Shown here in pieces: positions 53,995 through 63,069 of a stretch of DNA of 64,000 bases (the stretch's first letter is position 1; the number at the start of each line of letters is the position of its first letter). The notes below the pieces were generated by a model, which was not told the origin of the DNA, made no database searches, and was given only the letters and a program-made list of their open reading frames with translations. Source of the stretch: Bacteroidia bacterium (lineage in GTDB: Bacteria > Bacteroidota > Bacteroidia > Palsa-965); assembly GCA_023151315.1 (NCBI GenBank), contig JAKLJE010000001.1, positions 231,562 through 295,561 on the forward strand. The letters are read 5' to 3'. The position numbers and the translations under genes are program-made.

Positions 53995-55563
53995 GTGAAG
54001 CACATTCTGAACAAAACCCTCACAATTAAACAGGTTTCCGCCATTTTCGTGGTTGTGTTGGCTCTTGTCGCAACCGGATTTCTGTTTACTACCGGCGGTG
54101 AAACACTTCCGTTAAAAGATGTAAAAATTATAAATGCAGATTCCAATGCGGTTATCGTTGATGAAGCCGATACTTCTGCAATGGGACGCTTACTATCGTA
54201 TGTCGATTCTATCAATAACGCTCCTGAGCTTCGCGGAGGAATGTGGAGTTTCTATCTCGCTCCGGTGAATGGAGACTCTGCAATCGTTGCGGTAAATCAG
54301 AATACAGGATTAACACCTGCTTCTGTAATGAAAGTTGTTACAACCGGAACAGCTCTTGCATTGCTCGGCCCGGGATATCGTTTTACAACTTTGCTGCAGC
54401 ACGACGGATCTAAAAACGGAAATGTACTGGAAGGTAATATTATCATTCGCGGGAACGGCGATCCTACTTTGGGATCTGAGTCGTACGGCAGCAGCATAGA
54501 GAAAGTTGTTTCTAGTTGGGCGAACGCAATTCAGAATGCAGGAATTGATTCTGTTGCAGGTTGCGTGATTGGAGATGCGGAAGCATTTGAACGTGATCTC
54601 ACTCCCGGTGGATGGGCGTGGGAAGATGTACAAAGCGATTACGGCGCAGGTCCTTGCGGACTTTCCATTCACGAAAATCAATTTGACATTACATTGAATG
54701 CAAGTGGAGGACATGTTAACATGCGTTATTCTCCGCAGATTCCGGGTATGAAATTGTACAATCAGTGTGTGGCAAATCCTTCTGTTGGCAAATCGTATGC
54801 ATATGTAACCGGCGGACCATATACGTTTGAGCGTTGTGTGCAAGGTGAAGTCAGCGGTTCGTTGGAAGCAAAAGGTTCAATTCCGGATCCGGCGTTGTTG
54901 TGTGCGCAATTGCTGCGGAAAAATCTTCAGGAACTAGGAATCGGCATTCGTGATTCGGCAACAACAATGCGTCATGTGAAGCTCAACGGATTCAAACTTA
55001 ATGGTGAACGAAAACTGATTGCATCAACTTCTTCTGCTTCTCTGTCAGATCTTGTTCATCATACCAATCAGTACTCGCAAAACTTTTACGCGGAAACAAT
55101 TCTTCGTGCCATCGGCCACAGAGAGAAAGGATACGGAAGTACTTTCGGTGGAGTGAGTGCTGTGTATTCCTTCTGGAAAAATCACGGCGTTGATCTGCAA
55201 GGCATGTTTATGGTAGATGGCAGCGGACTTTCAAGACACAACTCACTTACAACTTTTCAGCTGGTGTCCATGCTTAAAGTTCTCGCTAAAGATTCTGCAG
55301 TGTTTCCGTCGTTTTATCGTTCACTTCCTGTTGCGGGAGAATCGGGCACCATTCGGAAACTTGCCGGCGGTACAGCTGCACAAGGAAATCTGCGTGCTAA
55401 AAGCGGAACAATGTCGCGCGTACGTGCTTATGCAGGATACGTTGATACGAAGAGCGGACAACGGCTGGCATTTGCCATGGTGGGTAACAACACGCAATGG
55501 GATGCCACGCAGATCAGGGATAAGTTTGAACGACTGTTTATACTGATGGCAGAATTGCCCTAG
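53995..55563 (+). CDS. dacB: D-alanyl-D-alanine carboxypeptidase/endopeptidase (PBP4, DacB type)
   Basis: A 522-residue penicillin-binding protein of peptidase family S13, trimming peptidoglycan crosslinks. Catalytic motifs: S110-V-M-K113 (SxxK) in TPASVMKVV, S361-Q-N363 (SxN) in YSQNFYAE, and K469-S-G-T472 (KTG box). One N-terminal membrane or signal segment (about 14-31). The start is GTG 53995; no ATG lies nearby in frame. A TTG-N21-TATTTTTA promoter-like pair just upstream (TTG 53958-53960, TATTTTTA 53982-53989) would leave almost no leader. Confidence 0.9.
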   Translation: MKHILNKTLTIKQVSAIFVVVLALVATGFLFTTGGETLPLKDVKIINADSNAVIVDEADTSAMGRLLSYVDSINNAPELRGGMWSFYLAPVNGDSAIVAVNQNTGLTPASVMKVVTTGTALALLGPGYRFTTLLQHDGSKNGNVLEGNIIIRGNGDPTLGSESYGSSIEKVVSSWANAIQNAGIDSVAGCVIGDAEAFERDLTPGGWAWEDVQSDYGAGPCGLSIHENQFDITLNASGGHVNMRYSPQIPGMKLYNQCVANPSVGKSYAYVTGGPYTFERCVQGEVSGSLEAKGSIPDPALLCAQLLRKNLQELGIGIRDSATTMRHVKLNGFKLNGERKLIASTSSASLSDLVHHTNQYSQNFYAETILRAIGHREKGYGSTFGGVSAVYSFWKNHGVDLQGMFMVDGSGLSRHNSLTTFQLVSMLKVLAKDSAVFPSFYRSLPVAGESGTIRKLAGGTAAQGNLRAKSGTMSRVRAYAGYVDTKSGQRLAFAMVGNNTQWDATQIRDKFERLFILMAELP

Positions 55564-55640
55564 TCTGCCATTATCATTTCCGCAATGTGATTTCAGTCCT
55601 AATCCCTCAATGCTGATATTAATCACCGTTACAACGGATA

Positions 55641-55669
55641 TTGATCATTTACACAAAAGGATACATTTC
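55641..55669 (+). promoter_or_regulatory. Possible promoter of the coiled-coil gene
   Basis: TTG (55641-55643), an 18-base spacer, then TACATTTC (55662-55669), seven of eight matches to TAnnTTTG, 24 bases before the ATG at 55694. Confidence 0.3.
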
Positions 55670-55693
55670 GGAATTTGCGTAAAAACAAACGCT

Positions 55694-56302
55694 ATGGCAA
55701 ACGAAACACACTTCGGCGAAAGTCTCGCTGCAATTCTCAGAAAAGCAGCAGTAGGTCTTGAAAAGTATCAGGTTCAATTGGCATTGGGGGAAATGGAAGC
55801 CCAAGACCAGTTTGAGAAATTGAAAAAGAAATTTAAAACGCGTCTTAATACTGCGCAACAATACGTTGAAAACAACGGACGCAAAGCGAAGAATGAAGTT
55901 CTGCAGGTTATCGATGAAATGAAATTGCAACTTGCTCTCGGGAAAGCCGAGTCTTTGGATGAATTTGAGAAACAGGAAAAGAAAATCATGCGCGCTTTCC
56001 GCACTCTCGAGGCTCGCATTGACGGCGTAATTGATCACGAGGCAGAAGAAGAATTGCATCATGAAATGCAGCAATTCAGAATAAAACTGGATATGCTGAA
56101 GGTGCAATACAAATTGGGCAATATGGAAGCCCGGGATAAGTTTGAAGAGCGCAAACATGAGCTCGAAGCTTCAATGGCTAAATTGAAGGCGAAGATTGAA
56201 GCCAAACGCGAGCTGAACGTGAAAACCCGCGCTGCCCGTAAAGAGGAAATCAAAGAGTCATATAAGCATCTGAAAAAAGCCTTTACGGTTAAAGCGAAGT
56301 AA
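55694..56302 (+). CDS. Coiled-coil protein with three internal repeats
   Basis: A 202-residue highly charged, helical protein without signal peptide or membrane segment. It contains three copies of a roughly 30-residue unit: EKYQVQLALGEMEAQDQFEK, then MKLQLALGKAESLDEFEKQE, then LKVQYKLGNMEARDKFEERK, joined by basic heptad-type helix. The family is not recognised; it looks like a structural or scaffolding protein in the cytoplasm. ATG 55694 chosen. Confidence 0.7.
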   Translation: MANETHFGESLAAILRKAAVGLEKYQVQLALGEMEAQDQFEKLKKKFKTRLNTAQQYVENNGRKAKNEVLQVIDEMKLQLALGKAESLDEFEKQEKKIMRAFRTLEARIDGVIDHEAEEELHHEMQQFRIKLDMLKVQYKLGNMEARDKFEERKHELEASMAKLKAKIEAKRELNVKTRAARKEEIKESYKHLKKAFTVKAK

Positions 56303-56344
56303 GAAGTTTGAAGTTAATGTTCGGGTTTTCGGTTGCGGTGAAGA

Positions 56345-56377
56345 TTGCGGTCGGGAATCCGATTTTCCCTAACTTTG
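56345..56377 (+). promoter_or_regulatory. Promoter of the coiled-coil lipoprotein gene
   Basis: TTG (56345-56347), 22-base spacer, then TAACTTTG (56370-56377), a full -7 match. The ATG follows at 56397, leaving about 14 bases of leader. Confidence 0.6.
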
Positions 56378-56396
56378 TCGCATACAAATCAACGTC

Positions 56397-57242
56397 ATGA
56401 AAAAGCTACTATTTCTGTTCCTCCTGAGCCCTTTTTTCATCTCCTGCGGGGAAGACAAACCTGAAGTTGATCCGGTGAAAGACAGTCTGACTGAAGAAAC
56501 TCAGCGCCTGTCCGGTATTACGGAACAACAGGCCGAAGCGCTGGATTCATTCTTCCGTGCGATGAACGACATTCAGTCCAATCTGGATGAAATCCGCAAG
56601 AAAGAAAACATGATTGCACGTGATACTGCCGGTGGTGATGTGGGATCGCGCAAAGATCAGATCGTTAATGACATCAAGGCAATTTATGATCTCATGGTTC
56701 AGAATAAGCAGCGCCTCGCTTCTGCAAAGAAGAACCTGAAAGATGCGAATCTGAAAATTGCTTCCATGCAGCAAACGATTGATAATCTCAACACTCAGCT
56801 CGCAGCCCGTGAACAGGAAATTACTGAGTTAAAAGACGAACTCGAGAAAAAGAATCTCGAACTGAGCAACCTCACAATGAATTATCAGGAGTTGCAGCAG
56901 GAGTCTGATGCAAAAACCGAGCAACTGAATACTGCGTATTATGCATTCGGTACTTCTAAAGAACTTGAAAAGCAAGGTATCATCAACAAAGAAGGTGGGT
57001 TGCTCGGAATCGGAAAGTCACAGAAGATTTCAGAAAGTTTCGACGCAGAATATTTCACACGTATTGATATCACACGCGTAAACGATATTCCGCTCGGAGC
57101 GAAAGAGGCTAAACTTCTTACAACACACCCTGCCGGTTCTTACCGATTCGAAGGAGCTGACGGGAAAGCTGAGAAAATTGTAATCACTGATGCAGATAAA
57201 TTCTGGAGTGTTTCCAAATATCTCGTTATCGTTGTGAAATAA
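56397..57242 (+). CDS. Coiled-coil lipoprotein
   Basis: A 281-residue lipoprotein (lipobox FISC, Cys17). Residues about 25-185 are a long coiled coil (ELKDELEKKNLELSNLTMNY). A small C-terminal beta domain (about 190-281: TSKELEKQGIINKEGGLLG, FTRIDITRVNDIP, TTHPAGSYRF) resembles the tail of other Bacteroidetes lipoproteins sometimes annotated as collagen-binding (Cbp1-like) adhesins. I cannot confirm that. Transcription ends at a hairpin that abuts the next gene. Confidence 0.75.
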   Translation: MKKLLFLFLLSPFFISCGEDKPEVDPVKDSLTEETQRLSGITEQQAEALDSFFRAMNDIQSNLDEIRKKENMIARDTAGGDVGSRKDQIVNDIKAIYDLMVQNKQRLASAKKNLKDANLKIASMQQTIDNLNTQLAAREQEITELKDELEKKNLELSNLTMNYQELQQESDAKTEQLNTAYYAFGTSKELEKQGIINKEGGLLGIGKSQKISESFDAEYFTRIDITRVNDIPLGAKEAKLLTTHPAGSYRFEGADGKAEKIVITDADKFWSVSKYLVIVVK

Positions 57243-57268
57243 TAGAGAGGTTATCAACACCTCAGTTT

Positions 57269-57301
57269 AAAAATCCTCTGCACCTTGCGGAGGATTTTTT
57301 T
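57269..57301 (+). terminator. Terminator abutting the start codon of the next gene
   Basis: A 10-bp stem (57269-57278 with 57290-57299; AAAAATCCTC / GAGGATTTTT), 11-base loop and a continuous T-run up to 57301, directly followed by the ATG of the serine-hydrolase gene at 57302. Confidence 0.88.
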
Positions 57302-58507
57302 ATGCGCTATATCCTCTTTCTCCTTACTTCAATTGCACTTTTTGCTTGCGGCGATTCGACAGCTGTTACTGTTACAGACTCATCTCTTGCTGACTCGACC
57401 GATTACATTCGTAAACTGATTGACGCTGATCGCAAGGCAAATTCTCTCGACACTTTTTTCCGAAACAAGTTTCGCGAAGGCGTGTTTTCAGGTTGTGTTC
57501 TGGTTGCTGAACGCGGACAGATTCTTTTCAGTGAGGCTTACGGTTGGGAAAATCACGAAGAGCGCGATTCTCTGACTCTTGAATCTTCTTTTCAGCTGGC
57601 TTCAGTGTCGAAGCAATTCACTGCTGCAGCGATTCTTTTACTTGTGCAGGATGGTAAACTGAGTCTGGAGGATTCCATACGAAATTACTTTCCTCAACTG
57701 CCTTACTACAACACAACGATTCATCATTTGCTTACGCATCGTGCCGGACTTGACAAATACACCAACATCTGCGATAATTATTATAGAGAAAAGAAGATTG
57801 ATCCGCCGGCAGTTTATACTAATGACAGTGTAATCAGTCTCTTTGCACGATTGAATGTACGTGCGTTCCGTCAACCTGATCAGAAATACGATTACAGTAA
57901 CACAGGCTACGTTATATTGGCTTCTCTCGTTGAGAAAATCAGCAATATGCCTTTTCACGAGTTTATGCGTCAACGGATTTTTGAGCCATTGGGAATGAAG
58001 CAAACCTGGATTTACGGTGATGGAAAAGAACATGCACACCGTACGCGCGGTTACTATAAAAGCTGGAACAGATGGGATGAAAGTTTTCTCGATCAGGTAT
58101 CCGGTGATAAAGGAGTTTTTTCGAGTGTGGGAGATATGTTTCTCTGGGATCGTGCACTGCGGAAAGGAAAGATTATTTCGTTGGAATTACAGCGTAAGGC
58201 ATACACCGGTTATAGTCCCGAGTTGAAAGACAAAGAGAGATGGAACTACGGATACGGCTGGAGAACCGTTTCATTTGATGACGGTGCAACTGCTGTCTTT
58301 CACAATGGGTGGTGGCATGGTTATACCAGCGCTTTCTACAGAGGATTGACGGATGACGTAACGATTATCATACTGTGCAATAAATTCAATCGCGGTATTT
58401 ATAATGTGCAACCTGTTTTACAGATTCTCGGTGCGCACCATTTCGAGATCCCTGAAGAAGGAAGCGCACAGGATACTGCAGATGGAAATTCAGGCAACGG
58501 AAAATGA
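57302..58507 (+). CDS. Class-C beta-lactamase-like serine hydrolase lipoprotein
   Basis: A 401-residue lipoprotein (lipobox LFAC, Cys16) of the beta-lactamase/esterase/DD-peptidase superfamily (peptidase S12). The catalytic S101-V-S-K104 in QLASVSKQF, Y198-S-N200 in YDYSNTGYV and a C-terminal HNGWWHGY segment replacing the KTG box are visible. Substrate unknown (esterase or peptidase). Its 5' leader consists of the terminator T-run, so expression needs readthrough or a start at the gene itself. Overlaps the next gene by 4 bases (ATGA). Confidence 0.85.
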   Translation: MRYILFLLTSIALFACGDSTAVTVTDSSLADSTDYIRKLIDADRKANSLDTFFRNKFREGVFSGCVLVAERGQILFSEAYGWENHEERDSLTLESSFQLASVSKQFTAAAILLLVQDGKLSLEDSIRNYFPQLPYYNTTIHHLLTHRAGLDKYTNICDNYYREKKIDPPAVYTNDSVISLFARLNVRAFRQPDQKYDYSNTGYVILASLVEKISNMPFHEFMRQRIFEPLGMKQTWIYGDGKEHAHRTRGYYKSWNRWDESFLDQVSGDKGVFSSVGDMFLWDRALRKGKIISLELQRKAYTGYSPELKDKERWNYGYGWRTVSFDDGATAVFHNGWWHGYTSAFYRGLTDDVTIIILCNKFNRGIYNVQPVLQILGAHHFEIPEEGSAQDTADGNSGNGK

Positions 58508-59157
58508 TCAGAAAAACATTAACTGTTCCTAAAACTGCCCGGTACTTCTGTTCCGCTGAACCTTCCGCGGCATTCACTGAAGTTGTATTCGTTTGTCACG
58601 GATATGCGCAGCTTGCATCTGAATTTATCAATGAATTCAATGTTATTGCCACTGATAGTCGTTTAGTAATTGCGCCCGAAGGTTTGCATCGCTTTTATCA
58701 TAAAGGAGGCGCAGATAAAGTAGTTGCATCATGGATGACGAAAGAGGATCGGGAAGATGATATCCGCGATTACATTTCATGGCTTGACATGGCAGCTGCT
58801 GATGTTTTACTGCGTTGCCGTCCGGATGTGAAAGTAACAGTGCTCGGATTCTCGCAAGGTGCCGCCACGGCTACGCGCTGGATAACGCTTGGCATGACCA
58901 ATATCGATCATCTCATTCTCTGGTGCGGGTTCTTTCCGCCGGATATGCGGGAGGATTTTTCCATTGCAGAAACACAGTTGACAGTTGTAACTGCAAGTAA
59001 CGATCGCTTCATTTCAAGTGAAGAGGAACAAAGGCAGCTGACCATTATCAAAGCCAGACACGCCACTTACAAACACATACGGTTCAATGGGCAGCACGTT
59101 ATAGATGCTGGCACACTTTCTGAGCTTTTCAATGCAGATTTCCATAAGTCTCATTAA
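58504..59157 (+). CDS. Alpha/beta hydrolase (carboxylesterase/phospholipase type)
   Basis: A 217-residue cytoplasmic hydrolase of the YpfH/EstB group. The nucleophile is S117 in LGFSQGAATA (GxSxG); the oxyanion region is VVFVCHGYAQLASEF. A late histidine lies in FNGQHVIDAG, with an Asp in VVTASNDRFI. ATG 58504 overlaps the stop of the serine hydrolase (ATGA). Confidence 0.85.
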   Translation: MIRKTLTVPKTARYFCSAEPSAAFTEVVFVCHGYAQLASEFINEFNVIATDSRLVIAPEGLHRFYHKGGADKVVASWMTKEDREDDIRDYISWLDMAAADVLLRCRPDVKVTVLGFSQGAATATRWITLGMTNIDHLILWCGFFPPDMREDFSIAETQLTVVTASNDRFISSEEEQRQLTIIKARHATYKHIRFNGQHVIDAGTLSELFNADFHKSH

Positions 59158-59168
59158 ATTGCATCACC

Positions 59169-59783
59169 ATGAAAGCCCGTTTACTCTTAATCGCTGCACT
59201 TTTTTTAGCTCCGCTCTTCGCGAAATCCCAGGATTATTTTGAAGGCGGTTTGTACGTTGAACATTTTCAGCTTGGATACCGAAGCCAGCAACAGATCGGC
59301 GGGCAGCTGCATATGGGAATCGGAGAAAGATTCACGTTGAACTGGCAGGCAGGTTTAGGAGTTTCCAATGAAGGCGGCTTTTATGGTCATGCTCCGGCTG
59401 GATTTGTTGGCGGAATGAAACTTTTGAGAGATCGATCTGTTTACACTCAAGGAACAATGTGGAATTATCTGGGAACACTACTTTTGGTGTTGCCGGAAGG
59501 AGTAGGATATTATGTAACTGAAGGAAAAATGCGAATGCATGTCAGTGTGAATCCGTTGGGATTTGACTATTGGTTGCGTCGTGAACCTTATTTCGAACAT
59601 GGTCGAATGAGTGGCTCTGTTGTTTTCAGAATGCGCTTGATGTCGAATCTGAAATGGCCTATATTTATTGCTCCGCAGGTTGCTGCAACAATGATTTATC
59701 GCCTCCCGGAAGATGGCACACTTGATCGCTACGGATTCCGTGTTGGTGTTACTATCGGTTACAGCAGCGAAGAGCGGGACTAA
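59169..59783 (+). CDS. Small exported beta-rich protein, probable outer-membrane barrel
   Basis: A 204-residue exported protein (signal peptide to about residue 20, FAKSQ) with alternating aromatic and polar strands (YFEGGLYVEHFQLGYRS, FTLNWQAGLGVSNEGG, FRMRLMSNLKW) ending FRVGVTIGYSS. This fits a small outer-membrane beta-barrel, but no named family was recognised. 11 bases after the esterase gene. Confidence 0.6.
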   Translation: MKARLLLIAALFLAPLFAKSQDYFEGGLYVEHFQLGYRSQQQIGGQLHMGIGERFTLNWQAGLGVSNEGGFYGHAPAGFVGGMKLLRDRSVYTQGTMWNYLGTLLLVLPEGVGYYVTEGKMRMHVSVNPLGFDYWLRREPYFEHGRMSGSVVFRMRLMSNLKWPIFIAPQVAATMIYRLPEDGTLDRYGFRVGVTIGYSSEERD

Positions 59784-59792
59784 ATCTTGCGA

Positions 59793-60260
59793 ATGGCTTC
59801 AGAAAAAAACAAAGACAAGAAAAGTGTTGCAGGTGCAGGTGTCTTGCTCTGGCAAACTTCAAATGCATGGCAGCGTTTCCTCAGAAACAGACTGAAGTCA
59901 ATAGACCTAACTTACGTGCAGTTTTTGCTGCTGCAGGAAATAAAGCGACTGCAGGATATTAAAGTTTCTCCTACTCAGATTGTTCTTGCGCGTACAGCAG
60001 GAACAGATGTGATGATGACTTCAAAAGTCATCCGATCGCTGGTGAAGGATAAACTGGTGGCGCGGAAATCCAAGTCCGGAGATAGTCGCGCATTTACTCT
60101 TCAACTGACTGCCGAAGGAAGAAAGAAAGCGGGTATAGCCGGTGCGGTTTACGCTGCAGCTGAATCAGAGTTCTTTTCAAGACTTGTTTCAAAACCGCAT
60201 AAATTCATTCTGAATCTTCAGGCACTGAACAACGAAGAAACTACCGAAGACGGAGAATAG
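59793..60260 (+). CDS. MarR-family transcriptional regulator
   Basis: A 155-residue winged-helix regulator. The MarR core is LTYVQFLLLQEIKRL, then the recognition region GTDVMMTSKVIRSLVKDKLV, then the wing RKSKSGDSRAFTLQLTAEGR. MarR proteins usually repress nearby genes; a candidate target is the operon 57302-59783 upstream or the convergent gene downstream. ATG 59793 (MASEKNKD) chosen over a TTG two codons before. The 3' end overlaps the convergent gene by 20 bases. Confidence 0.82.
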   Translation: MASEKNKDKKSVAGAGVLLWQTSNAWQRFLRNRLKSIDLTYVQFLLLQEIKRLQDIKVSPTQIVLARTAGTDVMMTSKVIRSLVKDKLVARKSKSGDSRAFTLQLTAEGRKKAGIAGAVYAAAESEFFSRLVSKPHKFILNLQALNNEETTEDGE

Positions 60261-61752
60261 TTTTCTCAAGTTGTATCAATCCGTTTGTCTTCGGATCTGT
60301 AAATTCAATTTCGAATGTCGACCAAAGCATATTGTCCAGCTGTGCAGGTGTTGTGCCGTTAGCCTGGCGGAATACTTCTGCTATCACCGCATGATTTTCT
60401 GCATACGAAGGAAAGAACCAGGTCAGTATTCCCAATGGTGCACCGCTTCCGGCTATGGTATGAATATCAAACCAGAATTGTTTTCGTTTCAGAAACAAAG
60501 GCATTTCATGCCGGCGTCCATCAGCTTTAGGCGAATTTGTAACAGAGAGTAAATTTCCGTCTATCGTCATTCTGATTTCACCCGCACCTTCGTTGTAAAT
60601 CCAGGAATTGTCTTTGAAAGGCACACTGTCTCTGTTCATAATTTCAGTCAGCAACTCACGTGCGTTCTTTTCATTGCGAAGAACGTAGGAATAACTGAAT
60701 TCACGTTCTGCAACTTGAAAGCGTGAAGTATCGTTCCTTGTTGTTTCAGTTGTGTCATACATGCAAAGTGCGCAGTCGCCCGAGAGAAAAGGGAGCAAAG
60801 ATTCCACTTCTTCATCGGTGAGCGGAAGTCCGTTCATCGGCGGTGCATCCGCATAAGAAGCGTACAGTGATGTATCGTCAGTGTTCAGATCAAAACGGAT
60901 CATTCCGATAACATCAGTTCCTTCCGCGGGCAATGGCATTTCTGCAGGAGCGCCGATGCGTGTAACGCCGGGTAATGTCCATTCGCTTCTGCCCAGAATT
61001 TTTCCTTCTTCGAATGAGAATGTATAGTTCACATACTTCACTCCTGCAAAGGTTTGCCGGATCAATGCTCCGTTATCTGTAAAAGTCAACAACGGTTCAG
61101 GTTGTATCCACAACGCAGCATCAACCTCAGTTTTTACCAAGGCACAGTAATTCTCATTAACAGCAATTGAGTTTTCTTCTTTCTGTTTGAGTAACTCAAT
61201 ACACTGAACAGACGTGTGTGCTACTCCGTGATTTGTTATCGGATAAATCAGCAATGCAGCAGCGTCTGTCCATCCAATTACGGCAGGAGTCGTATCAATG
61301 CGCATCACCGGAAACCCTCGGTCATTCCAGGGTTGAAAAGCAATTTGCTTGTTGTTACGGATGTGTTGACCGAATGCGGCACTGTCTTCGATTTCCAGAG
61401 CAATTCCGAAATAAGCTGCGTCACCGCTCTGGTAAGCGAACATCAAAACATCACTGCGTAATGCCACACCGTTGGTTTTACTTTCTTTCCCGTAAAGCCA
61501 TTGCAGTTCATTAGCGAAAAATGTACTGGCTGAATCAATCCCCAGCTGACGATCCATATAATCTTCCGCAAGCTCAGGAATGTTTAATGTAACTACGGCC
61601 ATGGCATTGGCGGGTACAACATGTGCGTGCTTCGGAACATCACGTTTGTGAATGAGATACCATACAATGATATAACCGGCTGCCAGCATTATAAGCAATG
61701 CAAAGGCAATTTGAAGAATTGTTTTGTTGGATCGCTGTTTAACGTTGTTCAT
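60241..61752 (-). CDS. Unknown membrane-anchored protein (DUF4836-like?)
   Basis: A 503-residue protein with one N-terminal membrane segment (about 14-32) and a large extracytoplasmic region starting HVVPANAMAVVTLNIPELA. Such N-termini are seen in Bacteroidetes DUF4836-type proteins. I recognise no enzyme motif. A TACTTTTG element (61761-61768, minus) lies just ahead of the ATG. Divergent from the acyltransferase gene. Confidence 0.6.
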   Translation of the reverse strand: MNNVKQRSNKTILQIAFALLIMLAAGYIIVWYLIHKRDVPKHAHVVPANAMAVVTLNIPELAEDYMDRQLGIDSASTFFANELQWLYGKESKTNGVALRSDVLMFAYQSGDAAYFGIALEIEDSAAFGQHIRNNKQIAFQPWNDRGFPVMRIDTTPAVIGWTDAAALLIYPITNHGVAHTSVQCIELLKQKEENSIAVNENYCALVKTEVDAALWIQPEPLLTFTDNGALIRQTFAGVKYVNYTFSFEEGKILGRSEWTLPGVTRIGAPAEMPLPAEGTDVIGMIRFDLNTDDTSLYASYADAPPMNGLPLTDEEVESLLPFLSGDCALCMYDTTETTRNDTSRFQVAEREFSYSYVLRNEKNARELLTEIMNRDSVPFKDNSWIYNEGAGEIRMTIDGNLLSVTNSPKADGRRHEMPLFLKRKQFWFDIHTIAGSGAPLGILTWFFPSYAENHAVIAEVFRQANGTTPAQLDNMLWSTFEIEFTDPKTNGLIQLEKTILRLR

Positions 61753-61812
61753 TCAATCCTCAAAAGTACGGAATACGTATGTGTCCTGTATTGAATTCGT
61801 AACTTCGCGCTC

Positions 61813-62562
61813 ATGTTCAGCAAAGATCCTTTCGGTCACGTTATCTGGATTAAGCGACTGCTGATCTCTTCAATCGGCAGACTTACCTGGGCGAGATATA
61901 ACCGAAAGAATACGGTAAAGATTGAAGGTGCTGAAATTCTGAAACAACTTCCTGATCGTAATGTGATGTTTATCTCTAATCATCAGACGTATTTCGCTGA
62001 TGTGATCGCATTCCTGCATATTTTCTGTGCTGCGAAAAACGGACAATACAATACTCTCGAGGATAAATCTTATCTGCGAGATCCACGCATCAACAGTTAT
62101 TTCGTTGCAGCAGAAGAAACCATGCGCAAGGGATTGCTTCCTCGGATTTTCGCTTACGTCGGTTCGGTTTCAATTCAAAGAACCTGGCGTCAGGGAAATT
62201 CAGATGTGAATCGAAAAGTGCGAATGGACGACCTTTCCAATATCGGTACGGCTTTGAATGATGGCTGGCTGATCAATTTCCCTCAGGGAACAACGAAGCC
62301 ATTCGTCAAAGGTCGCCGCGGCATCGTTCTCATTCTGAAAAAATACAATCCGGTTGTTGTTCCGGTTGTGATCGATGGATTCCGCCGTGCATTTGACAAG
62401 CGTGGCTTGAAACTGAAAAAACAGGGCGTTAAACTCAGCATCCGGTTCAAAGAACCTCTTCAGTTCGATTTGAGCAATGATGCGGATGTTATTCTGGAAC
62501 AGATGATGGACGCTATTGAGCAGTCGGAACGCTTTCAGAAAAGCTATAAGCCGGAAAAATAA
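61813..62562 (+). CDS. 1-acyl-sn-glycerol-3-phosphate acyltransferase family (PlsC-like)
   Basis: A 249-residue acyltransferase. Motif I is NHQTYFAD (H-x4-D); motif III appears as FPQGTTKPFVKGRRG, with Gln in place of the usual Glu of EGT. The later segment VVPVVIDGFRRAF matches motif IV. It would acylate lysophosphatidate or a related lipid on the cytoplasmic face of the membrane. The motif III change means the substrate may not be the standard one. Confidence 0.85.
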   Translation: MFSKDPFGHVIWIKRLLISSIGRLTWARYNRKNTVKIEGAEILKQLPDRNVMFISNHQTYFADVIAFLHIFCAAKNGQYNTLEDKSYLRDPRINSYFVAAEETMRKGLLPRIFAYVGSVSIQRTWRQGNSDVNRKVRMDDLSNIGTALNDGWLINFPQGTTKPFVKGRRGIVLILKKYNPVVVPVVIDGFRRAFDKRGLKLKKQGVKLSIRFKEPLQFDLSNDADVILEQMMDAIEQSERFQKSYKPEK

Positions 62563-62590
62563 AAGACCCGCCAATCGGCAGGTCTTTCTT
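62561..62590 (+). terminator. Terminator after the acyltransferase gene
   Basis: AAAGACC (62562-62568) pairs with GGTCTTT (62581-62587), with an inner GCC/GGC pair around the AATC loop and one mismatch, followed by TTCTT. It may also serve the convergent LTxxQ gene. Confidence 0.7.
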
Positions 62591-62608
62591 ATCTCTTAAG
62601 AGCGAAAA

Positions 62609-62992
62609 TTAATTCTGTTCTTGCTCCTTAATTGTCTCTTTACGCTTCTTGCGATCTTCTTTAAGCTGATTGTACTTTGCGAGCTGTTCAGGAGTGAGAA
62701 CCGCCAGAATTTCCTGCTCTTTGTCCTTGCGGATTTGAGCAATCTCAGTTTGTTTCTGCTCCGGAGTCTTGTTTGCGTCCGCGTTAATTACTTCAATAGC
62801 ATTGATACGCGAAAGAATAATTCCTTCAATCTGCGTAGTCTGTTCAGGAGTGAGCGTCAGAATCTTCTGGAAACTCAATGCAGACGTATGCGCACGTTCT
62901 TCATTGGTCGGTGCAGGAGCGGTTTGTGTTTGCTGAGCAAATGCAAATCCGGTCGTAAGCAGAAATGCGAAAAGAATGAAAATACGCTTCAT
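62609..62992 (-). CDS. Small periplasmic LTxxQ-type (Spy/CpxP-like) protein
   Basis: A 127-residue exported protein (signal peptide to about residue 19, FAFAQ) with the repeated LTPEQ motif (ILTLTPEQTTQIEG and LTPEQLAKYNQL), the helical Spy/CpxP pattern, ending in a charged tail (KEDRKKRKETIK). Such proteins act as periplasmic chaperones or stress sensors. ATG 62992 (MKRIFIL) chosen over a longer frame. It has its own upstream promoter candidate. Confidence 0.8.
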   Translation of the reverse strand: MKRIFILFAFLLTTGFAFAQQTQTAPAPTNEERAHTSALSFQKILTLTPEQTTQIEGIILSRINAIEVINADANKTPEQKQTEIAQIRKDKEQEILAVLTPEQLAKYNQLKEDRKKRKETIKEQEQN

Positions 62993-63012
62993 GATTGCCT
63001 TTGTTTGAGCTA

Positions 63013-63043
63013 TAAAACTAGTTCTATTTGCACTTATTTCCAA
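63013..63043 (-). promoter_or_regulatory. Putative promoter of the LTxxQ gene
   Basis: On the minus strand TTG (63043-63041), a 20-base spacer, then TAGTTTTA (63020-63013), seven of eight matches to TAnnTTTG. Expected start about 63006, 14 bases before the ATG. Confidence 0.45.
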
Positions 63044-63069
63044 ATTTCATGCCGTAGCCTGAAAACGTG

